From Phytophthora colocasiae (lineage: Eukaryota > Oomycota > Peronosporomycetes > Peronosporales > Peronosporaceae), in contig JAGKQI010000079.1 in the NCBI GenBank assembly GCA_018806915.1, positions 895,001 to 959,000 on the forward strand: a stretch of 64,000 nt of DNA. The letters are read 5' to 3'. Under the pieces are notes generated by a model, which worked only from the letters and a program-made list of their open reading frames with translations, made no database searches and was not told where the DNA came from. A program made the position numbers and the translations under genes. Below are positions 40,655-51,481 of this stretch, piece after piece. Within the stretch, counting starts at the first letter, position 1, and each line of letters starts with the position of its first letter.

Positions 40655-41443
40655 TGTAAGGGATCCTCGATGCAGGACGGATTCGAACGGCTGGGCGCTA
40701 TGACGGACGAGACGTGTAGCGAGGAAGTGGCCTCGGGAGACGGGCAGTCGGCCAGGTGGCTTGAAGTACCTCGGTCGCAGTTTGATACCTCCCGTGGGTT
40801 GATAGTGCGAAGCCCAGGAGCGAACACGTGGCGAGCTTTTGGCGGGTTGGACGGAGATTCCGACGAGGTCTCACTTTAGTTTTGGACGGAGACCACACGG
40901 AGGTCTCACTTCTCTTTTGACCTTGGACGAGTGCAAGGCAGCGGAGGCTGTTGGACGGACGGACGGACGGACGAAGCGGACGGCTGAAGGCTACGACTGA
41001 ACGGAGAGACTGACGCGGCGGACTAGGCTCAGGCGAGGCTGCGTGTGGAGGTGGCGTGCTGACTCGTTGTTGGACGGGTAGCAGGAAGCTTGGTTGACTC
41101 ACAGTCGTTGGACGTGAAGGGCGTGCTACTTCACAGTCGTTGGACGTGGAGGAGCGTGAAGCTCACTGTTGTTGTACGGTTCAAGCAGCTTAGTATCTCA
41201 GCACGAAGTCGTTCGACCTGCAGGTAGTGACGTCGTACAGTCCCGGTTAGTAGTAGTTGTAGGACGGACGAACGTAGGGATAATATAAGTAGGGACGTAC
41301 ACTGAAAAGTGGCGTACCGGCGCGGTGAACCGAGCCATCGAGTGTTGGACGGACGTTGAAAGAGGACCCAGGCGAGAAAACGTAAGCGAAGCACGGACAA
41401 CTATATTACCCGCCGGCACGCAGGTGATAGTAGACGTGTTACA
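40655..41443 (+). repeat. 5' LTR (789 bp) of the 9.46-kb gypsy element
   Basis: TGTAAGGGAT...GTGTTACA. Contains a GGAC tetranucleotide run near 40962. Compared with the 3' LTR it has one base fewer near 41120 and one substitution near 40680. Confidence 0.92.
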
Positions 41444-41496
41444 TGGTGGTCATACAGGGGCTGCTTTCTAGACAACGAAAACCCCGAAGAACGAGA

Positions 41497-43863
41497 ATGA
41501 GCGAGACAATGGAGACGGCAAGAACAACGAGTCGAACCAAGACACGAACGGTGTTGTTATCACCACGAGGGACATCTGGACGAGCCGAACGAAATTCACA
41601 CGAGGCGGTACTAGACGACGAACAGTTTGCTGGCGGTCCAAGTGAAGGCGATCATGATTCGGACAACACGGTATTGCTTGAGGAGAAACGGGCACCGACA
41701 GTAAGCGAACTATCAGCGTCTCCAGTACGGACGAGAAGTCAAACACGACGCAGCCCCGCATCGGTAGCTGTGGACAGGCCCGTAGAAACTCCGGAGACCA
41801 AGAGATCCTCACGAACGGTAAAGGCAGCGAAGGCAACGCGTGGCCGCGGTACTGGTCAACTTAAACGGAAGCAGATAACACGGCGTACGGACGACGGCGG
41901 CTCAGCACAGACGGTGGCTCCAAGAACAACATCACGAGAGTCGGCCACAGCAATAGGCACACACGCATCAGGAGTATCGTCGCAAGCAGTAGGAGAACCA
42001 TCAGAAGGCATGGCGGGAGATCTTGAGCCTCAGGAAGCCACTCCGGAGAACCTGGAAGAAGTGATACGGCGGCTGCAAGTGGAGATAGCGCAGCTACGAA
42101 GCCATTCCGACCGAGGAGAAACCCACCAACCACAAGTGCGACAAGACGAAGAATCCATACCACGGGACCATCCAGAAAGACCACGACGCGCGGTTTCGGC
42201 GCGGCGAGCCAGAAGTGCGAGACGACACGAAGAACGAAGACCAAGGAGCCACGCAAGGTCGGAACGAGCACGAAGTCATCAGCGATCGCGATCTCAACGA
42301 CGTGGGCAAGCGGCACCTGGAGGCGACAGCGACCCATCCTCTGGAGACGACAGCAGTTCGGACGAGTCATGGCGTGGAAGTGACCGCGGAAGTTATCCTC
42401 CCAGTGATGAATCGAGCAGTGCTTCCAGCAGCGAGTCGAGCGTTGAGTCAATCGGCAGCAGCGACGAATCGGACGACGGTCGACGACGAGTACGACGAGC
42501 AAGCACGGAACGGCGTGGACGTAGGCGTCGAGTTGGTCGGGAACGACATGAGCAAGCCAGGCGACGTGGACGGCACCAGCAGCAGGAACGAGGAGAACAT
42601 CGACGAGAACGGCGAGACCGGAGACCTTCACGAAGAAGCGTCAAGGAATTGGAGCTGCCGTCCTTCAAACCAGAAGTCGGAGTATCTGCGTCGACATGGG
42701 TGGATCGCGTAGATTTGGCGCTTCAGGGAGCAAAAGAGTCCGGACGAGGTGAATGGAGTGACCATGCGTTGTATTTCATTCTCGGTAACAAACTTATGGA
42801 TAACGCAGCACGGTGGTGGGTGAATTACGACAGACGCCTACGACCTGAAGACCGGACATGGACGAATTTGAAGGAAGGCCTTCTACAGCGATATGGGCCA
42901 CCGGTGAACCTCGACGAAGCGGAATGGCGAGTGAATTCACGGAAGATGTTCCACGGAGAGTCATATGCTGACTTCGCAGCAGGCTTGAGAGAAGCAGCCG
43001 AGAGAAACGACGTGGAAGAGAGGGTGTTCTTGGCGCAGTTTTACCGAGAAATTGATCGAGTGACGCGGCAGTTGGTGAAGCAGCCACCCGTGCCCAAGAC
43101 CTTGGAACAAGCGGTACGGAAGGCGAGAGACTTGAACGACCCGTTGGAGACTGTGGCGCCACGGATGCAGCAACTTGGCCAGACGTATATGAACGGACCG
43201 GCGGCGGTACCAATTCAAGTGACGGGTGCGAATCAAGCGACCATGGTGGTGCCTGGAATTGGAGGGATTAAGCTCCCTGCGGCTGAAGAGAATATGGCAA
43301 GTGCGGCGACGGCTGACGTGGATCCGGATGGCTTCACGCTCTACACCAACCCAGTCGGAGTATGGAACAAGTTCACTGGAATGTATGAAGAGCCAGTTGG
43401 GCGGTACTGGAATCGGAGGTACTGGGCGAAAAGGAAGAAAGAACGCAAACGGACGACTGCTCCTGCGAAGAAGGAACCGCAGAAGAGAACGAAGAAGCCC
43501 AAGGTACGACGCGAAGAATCCAGCGAGGACGAGACTGCGCCCAAACGGAAGGTGAAGAGCACTGCTCCTGTGTTGCAGGTGACGACGGATAGACAATCGG
43601 GTGGTGGATCGACAGGACGAGACACACGAACACATGGGCACGGGACGAAGACGAATGAGGCAGAGAGCGTTTGCAGCAACTGTGGGAACAAGGGTCACCA
43701 CATCCGACAGTGCCCGAACGGCATCAAGTGCTACGCGTGCCAGAAGTTTGGACACTTCGCCAGAGAATGCCCTGACACCGAAGCAAGGACGCGAAATGAC
43801 GCCTACATGAAGCAACGCGGAGAACGGAGTAACGCGTCCTCGGGAAACGAGCACCGGGCGTAG
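41497..43863 (+). CDS. Gypsy gag polyprotein (788 aa)
   Basis: Nucleocapsid precursor. I chose the ATG at 41497 because the upstream in-frame ATG (41443) overlaps the LTR end and primer-binding site. The first 350 residues are a very basic, Arg/Ser/Glu-rich disordered region. A retrotransposon gag capsid domain follows (WVNYDRRLRPEDRTWTNLKE, FAAGLREAAERND), then a Lys-rich linker and two CCHC knuckles (CSNCGNKGHHIRQC and CYACQKFGHFAREC). It ends just after the frameshift heptamer. Confidence 0.87.
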   Translation: MSETMETARTTSRTKTRTVLLSPRGTSGRAERNSHEAVLDDEQFAGGPSEGDHDSDNTVLLEEKRAPTVSELSASPVRTRSQTRRSPASVAVDRPVETPETKRSSRTVKAAKATRGRGTGQLKRKQITRRTDDGGSAQTVAPRTTSRESATAIGTHASGVSSQAVGEPSEGMAGDLEPQEATPENLEEVIRRLQVEIAQLRSHSDRGETHQPQVRQDEESIPRDHPERPRRAVSARRARSARRHEERRPRSHARSERARSHQRSRSQRRGQAAPGGDSDPSSGDDSSSDESWRGSDRGSYPPSDESSSASSSESSVESIGSSDESDDGRRRVRRASTERRGRRRRVGRERHEQARRRGRHQQQERGEHRRERRDRRPSRRSVKELELPSFKPEVGVSASTWVDRVDLALQGAKESGRGEWSDHALYFILGNKLMDNAARWWVNYDRRLRPEDRTWTNLKEGLLQRYGPPVNLDEAEWRVNSRKMFHGESYADFAAGLREAAERNDVEERVFLAQFYREIDRVTRQLVKQPPVPKTLEQAVRKARDLNDPLETVAPRMQQLGQTYMNGPAAVPIQVTGANQATMVVPGIGGIKLPAAEENMASAATADVDPDGFTLYTNPVGVWNKFTGMYEEPVGRYWNRRYWAKRKKERKRTTAPAKKEPQKRTKKPKVRREESSEDETAPKRKVKSTAPVLQVTTDRQSGGGSTGRDTRTHGHGTKTNEAESVCSNCGNKGHHIRQCPNGIKCYACQKFGHFARECPDTEARTRNDAYMKQRGERSNASSGNEHRA

Positions 43864-43884
43864 GAGCGGGACTGCGACGTCCGG
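43842..43884 (+). promoter_or_regulatory. Candidate -1 ribosomal frameshift signal, gag-pol junction
   Basis: Gag frame TCG GGA AAC gives the heptamer G GGA AAC at 43842-43848. After 5 nt, an 8-bp stem with one G-U pair can form (43854-43861 with 43877-43884) around a 15-nt loop. The pol frame, open from 43833, is -1 to gag. Same heptamer as in the unrelated gypsy family at 15761. Confidence 0.7.
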
Positions 43885-43934
43885 GGAATGTACGAGATCC
43901 CCAACACGATGGAGAAACGACGGACGTCGGACGA

Positions 43935-46900
43935 ATGGAGACAGACGCGGGTGGAGAGGGAAACCTGGCGCACGCGGAGGACGAGGTGGACGAGGTGAGG
44001 AAGCGGATGAATGAGGACGTGAGCGAGTATGACGAGGAGCGTTCCGACTTGTACTTGGCCACGGTGAGACCAGCGATGGCTGCGGCAAGATATGTGCGAG
44101 CCACTGCGAAAGTGACGAAGGATGAAGATGGTGCTGACGAGTTCCCAACTGGAGAAGGCGCAGCAGTAACCAGCATCGCACTGCGAGGTGACGAAGGCAA
44201 GACTGGAGAAGGCGCACGACGAATGAACGTCACAGGCAGCACGGCAACGGTGACGACGAAGGACGTGGGCTCCGTGAGTACGGTGATAGCGACGGCGGGC
44301 AAAAACAACGCTGGGAGTGCACAGTCGATGTTGGCCGAGAGTACGGATGCTGACGGGAGCGGAGAACCAGTGGCGAGTAGTACCGAACCCGCGGTGACCG
44401 ACGCGAAAGAAGCGGCGAAGCAAGCACGGCTGCTCAGGCGACAAGCACGGAAGAAAGCGAAACGGCGGAAGGCGATTCAGCGGTTGGCCGAGAAGCGACG
44501 ACGGCGGCAGGAAGTGCAAGAGGAAGTTGCGCGTTGTAGCGAAGCGCGTCGACGGGAACGAACGGCGGCAGCACAAGATGCACTGCGAGACTTGGCCACG
44601 CAACGGAAGCGAAGGTCACGGACGGTGGACCCGACGAAGACGGCGCACGTGAACTTGGTGAAGCACAGTACCGAAGCAGACGAGGAATACAAGAACGAGA
44701 ATAATGTGGAAGAGCACATCTGCGCGGGCGACGGATTACCGACAACGAACGTGACGGTGAGTGGTGTGCGTAGACAAGTGAAGCTGGACAGTGGAGCCCG
44801 GTACACTATTGCCGGTACAGACTGGATGAAATACGGCGACAGAGTGGACGGAGTAGCCCCAGTGGATTACGTAGAAGGTGTCGGAGGCTTTCTTCTCGAC
44901 GTGGTGGGCGTATGGCGGTTCCGACTGCACACGGAGTTCAATGAGATTATCACGGTGGACGCTTGCATCGTGGACGGGTGCACGGACGAGTTTCTTTTGG
45001 GCGTGGACTTTATGCGAGAGCACGGAGCGACTATGGATTTCGACAAGAACGAGATTCGCTACGCGCTGGACGATCGTAAGGTGACGATCCCCTTTCGGAC
45101 GTATGACGACGGAGGAAACGCACGAGTGGCGGCAGTACGGTTGGCGCGACGGCATATGTTGGACGGAAACGCGGTGACACCAATATCCGTGGCGGTGGCA
45201 GCGGCGGACGGCGAGCAAGGCGTGTTTCTTCCCACGAAAGCGGCAGGAGCGGTGATGCTAGCAGCGACAGTAACGAAGGTGCAGAATGGACGTGCGTGGG
45301 TACCAGCGATAAACTCAAGTAATGAAGAAGTTTGTCTACCTTCGAAGCGAGAGCTCGGTGTATGGGTGCCTATCGATAAGGACATGTCGGTGCTTGAGAT
45401 AGACGGAGCACTACAGAGAGATCGCGTACTCTCATGGATGGACGAATTAGGCGATACAGGAACGCCTCTGGACGACGAAAGCTCGGTGGACATTGGCGTG
45501 GACGACAAAGATGGTCGAGATATGATTTTGAAGCTACTACGGGCGTATAGGACGTTGACGAAAGACACGGGTGATTGCCCACCGGCAACAGCTTTGGACG
45601 TGGAGCACCACATCGACACGGGAGAAACACGCCCAATTATGTTGAAACGAAGACGGCAAGCACAAACGGAGGATGCGATCATCGAAGAGAACGTGACCAA
45701 GATGTTACAAGCTGGTGTGATTGAGGAAGGCAACGGAGCATGGGGCTTCCCGGTCGTATTAGTTAGAAAGAAGGACGGAGAGGTGCGATTTTGCGTGGAC
45801 TATCGGGCTTTGAACAAGGTTACCCGAAAGGACGTGTACCCGTTACCCAGGATAGATGAAACTCTGGAAGCGTTGGGAGGTGCGTTACTGTTCACGACCC
45901 TTGATCTTAAAGCGGGATATTGGCAAATTTTGGTAGCAGCGGCGGATCGAGAGAAGACAGCGTTTACGTCGAAACAAGGGCTGTTTCAGTTTGTGCGATG
46001 CCATTTGGCTTGACAAACGCTCCTTCTACTTTCCAACGGATGATGAATCACGTGTTGCGCGGATTGACATGGACGAATTGCTTGGTGTATCTGGACGACA
46101 TCGTGGTGTACACTAGAGGCGGTATTGAACGTCACGTTATTGAGTTGGCGTGCGTGTTAGAGCGGTTGGCGGCAGCAGGGCTGACATTGAAGCTGAAGAA
46201 GTGCGTGTTCGCAGCTACTTCGATGGAGTACTTGGGACATCGGTTGAGTGCGGACGGAGTGCAACCTCTAGAGCGTTTGGTGACGGCGGTGCGAGAGTTT
46301 CCAAGGCCGAAGGACGTGAAGGAAGCGAAGCGCTTTGTGCATTTGGCGGGTTACTACAGGAGGTTTGTGCCGAATTTTGGATCGCTGTTGGCGCCAGTGA
46401 CCAAGTTGTTGCGTAAGAGTGTAGCATGGGAGTGGGGAGACGCGCAGGAGGCGGCCTTCGAAACGGTCAAGAAAATCCTGACGACGAAGCCAGTCTTGCG
46501 GTATCCTAATTTTCAGTTGCCATTTCGAGTGGAAACGGACGCTAGTACGGTTGGTTTGGGCGCGTGTTTGCTACAAGACGACGGACGTGGGTGGCAACCC
46601 ATTGCATATGCGAGTAAGGTCAACAGCCCTACGGAAAGTAAGTACGGAATCACGGAGTTGGAGTGTTACGCAGTGGTTTGGGCGATCAAGCTATTTAGAC
46701 CCTATTTATACGGACGAAGGTTCACCATTGTGACGGATCATGCAGCGTTAAAGTGGTTGATGACGAGCTCCGAGTTGACGGGCAAGTTGCATCGCTGGGC
46801 TTTAACCTTACAGGAGTTCGACTTTGACGTGGTCTATAGGCCTGGTAGTACAAATGTAGTGGCCGACGCACTGTCTAGAGCTCCAGTGGCGGCGAAGGTA

Positions 46901-47416
46901 TTGGCGGCGGTCGGGCGACGACGAAAATCAAGACAAAGAGCGGCGCGGCGGCTAGCTGCGATGGATGAAAGTGCGGGGGAGATCGCTCCTGCGACGGCGA
47001 CCATGGCGGCGACTACGGGTACCGGTACTAAGGGCGATGAGCAGCCAGGTACAGGAACGGCGGGTGCACCAAGAGTCGGTGGACGGCGGCAGTCTTCTGG
47101 CAGTAAAGCGACGCAAGATACGAGGGCGTTAGACGGCAGTACGGTGATGAGCGCGAAGGACGAGCAGGCAATGAATCGACCGCAAACGAGGGGTGCGAGG
47201 CGACGTGCGGCCGAAGCACAGCGAGCGGAGGAACTACGGCAATTGGAAGCGGAGTTGCGGGCAATAACACCAGCCCCTGGTGACACGGTGAGTGCGGACA
47301 CTGAACGTGCGGACGCAAGAACGGGGAACAGACAAACTCTCGGAACGGCAGGACTTCGGCCACTAGGCAGACGAGTGAGGACGGACGGGCGGCTGAACGA
47401 GACGTGGAGAACGTGA
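43935..47416 (+). pseudogene. Gypsy pol: protease, reverse transcriptase, RNase H, one frame break
   Basis: The first frame (43935-46013; open from 43833) has an N-terminal Ala/Arg-rich region, a retropepsin with KLDSGARYTIAG and DEFLLGVDFM, and the start of RT up to KQGLFQFVR. One base is missing near 46000, between FVR and MPFGLTNAPSTFQ. The second frame then carries the RT active site CLVYLDDIVV, RNase H (ETDASTVGLGACLLQDDG, VTDHAALKWL) and ends DALSRAPVAAK plus a low-complexity tail. A second shift occurs before 47416. Confidence 0.85.
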
Positions 47417-49314
47417 TACCACGTACATGTGCATCTGATGATATGGCGAAGCGGCCAACGACACGGACAAGGCGAGAACCGGGGACGACGACGGAACCAA
47501 CGACGAAGAAACGGACGGTGGTTAGGCGACAACCGACTCGCACGGAGAAGGAACGACAGACAAAGGAGCAGATTCCTCCTTTACGGCCCCGGTATGACGA
47601 CGGCGAGACAGCGAGCGAAGAACGAGTCGGTAGCAGTGCACCAGAGACGGTGGTTGTGAGAGACGCAGCTGTGCAAAGACGAGAAGAGCATCGAGCGACG
47701 GAGCCGACGCTACAACTAACGGACGACGAGATCGTGGCAGCACAGGGCAAGAGTCAGTTAGTCAAGAAGCTGTTAAACGCGGGCAGACATCGAGGAATGA
47801 GAGTGACGAAGCGAAACGGATTGGTATTGATCGGCACGGCGGCAGGGGAACGAGTAATTCTACCTCCAAAGCTATGGGCGGTTGTATTCAAGGAATGTCA
47901 CGATTCAGTGTGGGCCGGGCATTAACGGGCTCCCCATACTTTTGGACGGATCTCACAGATCTATTGGTGGCCGAATCTGCAGCGAGAGGTTAAACAATGG
48001 GTGCGCGGATGTCAAGAGTGCGGTAGTAGGAAGGCGAGACCGAAGGAGGTCATTCCTCCATTACGAAGTTTGAAAGGAGGCGATGTGTGTGATCGGTGGG
48101 CGTTGGATGTGGCAGGGCCACTACCTACGAGCGACGGCGGACAGCGGTATGTGATAGCAGCTCTCGAGTACGTTACGAGATACGCAGTGGCGACGACGGT
48201 GGAGAGACACACGGCGGAGAAGGTGGCAGAGTTTCTGATGCGCAATGTGGTGTTGAAATTTGGTGCATTTCGAGAACTTCTTACGGACGGAGCCCCTGAA
48301 TTGACCGGGAAGGCTATTGATCAACTAATGGTGATGTTACAGGCGGAGCAGACTACACCTGTACCATATCGACCACAAATGATTGGGCTGGTTGAGCGTT
48401 TTCATCGGACGTGGAAGGATTGCGTGTCGATCTACATGAACAGCGACTTACAACATGACTGGGATACATGGGTGGATTTTGCAGTATATGCGTACAATTC
48501 TGGACGACATTCGACGGTGCAGTTGTCTCCAAACGAATTAATGATGGGACGGCGGCTTCGTTCACCGAACGAATTACTAAGAGGAACGAGTGTCACGGAG
48601 GCTGGTGAGTTGCCGAGTTATCACAAGCGATTATTGGCATCCATGGAATCTAGCTACAAGTGTGCACAAGAAGCGAGAGAACGAGAACAAGCGCGACAGG
48701 CGAAGTATTATAACCGCAACGTACGAGCACGGAGAGAGTTCCGAGTTGGCGATCGAGTGTGGATGTACAGACCACCACGGGGAGCAAAGGCATCAAAGTT
48801 TGTTCACGTGTGGATTGGACCGCTGAAGATCATCGAGCCTGCGGGTTACGACAACTTTCTGTTAAAGCGTGAGGACCAGGACGGAGACGGCGAATTGATT
48901 GTGGCGCATGTGTCATTTTTGGTGACGTATTTTTATCCTGCCGAGTTATTAGCGAAGACGGCGGCAGATATCGACGAGCAGTTGGCGTGCGAAGATGAGT
49001 GCGAGTCACGGACGAGCAGCGCGACGGCAAGAGCGACTACTAACTCAGCGACGAAGACAGTTGGCGCGACCAAGGCGATTAGCGGTGCAAAGCGAAATCG
49101 AGCGACAATGGGCGGTCAGGACGAGCGAGACGAACCGGACGTTGTCTTGGTGGAAGTTCGACGAAGGCGACGACGAAATAAGGCAGGGCACTACGTACTC
49201 GAGTACCAGCTCAAGCCTGCGAGCGATGAACACGACGACGGAGGCCGATGGGTATCTGTTGAACAATACGAACGACTATTCGATAGCGTCAGGATCGTGG
49301 AAGACCCTGAGTGA
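47404..49314 (+). pseudogene. Gypsy integrase with modified C-terminal domain, one nonsense stop
   Basis: An acidic/basic linker, then the integrase zinc finger (ECHDSVWAGH ... CQECGSRKARP). A TAA at 47923-47925 breaks the frame once, after which it continues in the same frame (PHTFGRISQIYWWPNLQREV). Catalytic residues: DVAGPLP, LTDGAPEL and VERFHRTWK. The C-terminal GDRVWMYRPP-GPLKIIEPAGY part is the usual end of gypsy integrases. The last 60 residues (KAGHYVLEYQLKP ... VSVEQYERL) resemble a diverged chromodomain-like tail. Confidence 0.83.
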
Positions 49315-49324
49315 GGAGAAGGCG

Positions 49325-50114
49325 TGTAAGGGATCCTCGATGCAGGACAGATTCGAACGGCTGGGCGCTATGACGGACGAGACGTGTAGCGAGGAAGTGG
49401 CCTCGGGAGACGGGCAGTCGGCCAGGTGGCTTGAAGTACCTCGGTCGCAGTTTGATACCTCCCGTGGGTTGATAGTGCGAAGCCCAGGAGCGAACACGTG
49501 GCGAGCTTTTGGCGGGTTGGACGGAGATTCCGACGAGGTCTCACTTTAGTTTTGGACGGAGACCACACGGAGGTCTCACTTCTCTTTTGACCTTGGACGA
49601 GTGCAAGGCAGCGGAGGCTGTTGGACGGACGGACGGACGGACGAAGCGGACGGCTGAAGGCTACGACTGAACGGAGAGACTGACGCGGCGGACTAGGCTC
49701 AGGCGAGGCTGCGTGTGGAGGTGGCGTGCTGACTCGTTGTTGGACGGGTAGCAGGAAGCTTGGTTGACTCACAGTCGTTGGACGTGAAGGGGCGTGCTAC
49801 TTCACAGTCGTTGGACGTGGAGGAGCGTGAAGCTCACTGTTGTTGTACGGTTCAAGCAGCTTAGTATCTCAGCACGAAGTCGTTCGACCTGCAGGTAGTG
49901 ACGTCGTACAGTCCCGGTTAGTAGTAGTTGTAGGACGGACGAACGTAGGGATAATATAAGTAGGGACGTACACTGAAAAGTGGCGTACCGGCGCGGTGAA
50001 CCGAGCCATCGAGTGTTGGACGGACGTTGAAAGAGGACCCAGGCGAGAAAACGTAAGCGAAGCACGGACAACTATATTACCCGCCGGCACGCAGGTGATA
50101 GTAGACGTGTTACA
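49325..50114 (+). repeat. 3' LTR (790 bp) of the 9.46-kb gypsy element
   Basis: Near-identical to 40655-41443. Followed by target copy CGAC (50115-50118), after which the capsid frame continues. Confidence 0.92.
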
Positions 50115-50118
50115 CGAC

Positions 50119-51481
50119 CTTCAAGGCTCTGACTGAAACGGATTACAACACGTATGTCAAGCATGGGGCAACTAGCAATTTTGTATTGGATGAATATTCT
50201 ACTCCAACGATCCAAGGAACAAGCGGAGCAGCGCAATCACTCGAAAACTTGGCCACCTCATCGTTTATGACAGCTACCAATAACATTGGTGAGTGGGGAT
50301 TGGCCAACACCTACTCGAACAGGGGAGCCGCTGAACGGTCACTCTTTACCGCTCTTGACCAACAAAGCTCGAAACTTGCATTCGATGTTATGGGAGGTAG
50401 CGCAAATCTTCAAGCCGTATCGAAACCCCAAGTCTATGTGGCTCCTGCGGGCGCCGTTGCTGCTGGTTCGCCATTCTATGTTGCTCATTATCTGGCTTGC
50501 ATTAAATTGCGGGATATTTGTGACTACTTCAAGAAATGCCCAATGCAGAAAAATACGCGCGGTTTCATTTACCTCAACTATAACAGCTCATCTACTACTT
50601 TGGTTACGACTGGTACTGCTGGCGTTGTCTCATCTGCTACTATTGCAAGTTTGAGCAACAACATGAACTTCGGAAACACGTGCCCAGTACTTTGGAACCT
50701 GAGCAGTGGTGCAACGACAACGGCTTTGGCGGGTGGCCTTGCACTACCAGCATCTGCGGTAACTCTGACGATTACAGCCGACGTTAATGGTACTCCGACC
50801 GCTGGAACTGGCATCACTCCATCGCAATCGTTCTCGCGTCTTCTTGTTCCAACATATTCGCCTAATCCAAGCGCTGACCATGCATTGGCTCAAAAGAAAA
50901 CGTTCCGCTACTTCGAGCGAATTACGAATAAATTCACTGTTGCCCCAGGTGCTTCCTTCACTTGGACGGTCAGTAATGGTATTGCTAATCCAAAGCGTTT
51001 GATCATGCAACCTGTTATTATCAATCCAACGGCAGGTGCTACTGTATCGGATACGATCAATCCATTCCGTAGTCCGTTCTCGACGGTACCTGCAACGACT
51101 AGTCCATTTGCTGCATTAAAGAACTTGCAAGTCACAGTGGGCAACGTGCCTATCTGGAACAATCCTGTCAGTTTTGGTTATGACTTATTCTTGCAGGAGA
51201 TGTCAAAATCGGGTGTTGATGGTGGTCTTGATGATGTCACTTCAGCTGGTTTGCTATCGCAGCGTCAATGGGAATCCCTGTATCGATTTGTAGCTGTTGA
51301 TATTGGTCGCCGTCTTCCAAGTGAAGATGGTGCTAGTAAGAGTATTATCGTGTCTGGTACATCCAACTGTAACTACGCTCTAACGATTTATTACCACGTA
51401 TTGCGTGAAGTTGTCGCAAGTGTTGATACGGCTATGCGCAAGGACCAGTCCAAGGTTAAAACACAATGTAATTGTTATTAA
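50119..51481 (+). pseudogene. Major capsid protein, C-terminal part (split by retrotransposon)
   Basis: About 453 residues of a double jelly-roll capsid protein, continuing the frame from 40654. Beta-rich, with many Asn/Thr/Ser/Gly residues. It contains FEYERITN-like FRYFERITNKFTVAPG, a second jelly-roll with NLQVTVGNVPIWNNPVSFGY, a long helix near QRQWESLYRFVAVDIGRR, and ends in a short C-rich tail. Its 3' end overlaps the convergent fibre gene by about 100 bp. It cannot be expressed as a full protein while the 9.46-kb element is present. Confidence 0.87.

Larger units (their letters stand above)
40655..50114 (+). mobile_element. Ty3/gypsy retrotransposon (9460 bp) inside the PLV capsid gene
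   Basis: Plus-strand element with LTRs of 789 and 790 bp (40655-41443 and 49325-50114) that differ at about two positions, so it is young. Target duplication CGAC (40651-40654 and 50115-50118). PBS-like TGGTGGTCAT directly after the 5' LTR and a purine tract (49308-49324) before the 3' LTR. Gag, pol and integrase are present; pol has several frame breaks. Confidence 0.92.

Noticed and set aside
41443..41496. Upstream ATG for the 9.46-kb element gag
   Set aside because: It overlaps the LTR end and the primer-binding site, which makes it an unlikely start; the next ATG (41497) is used.
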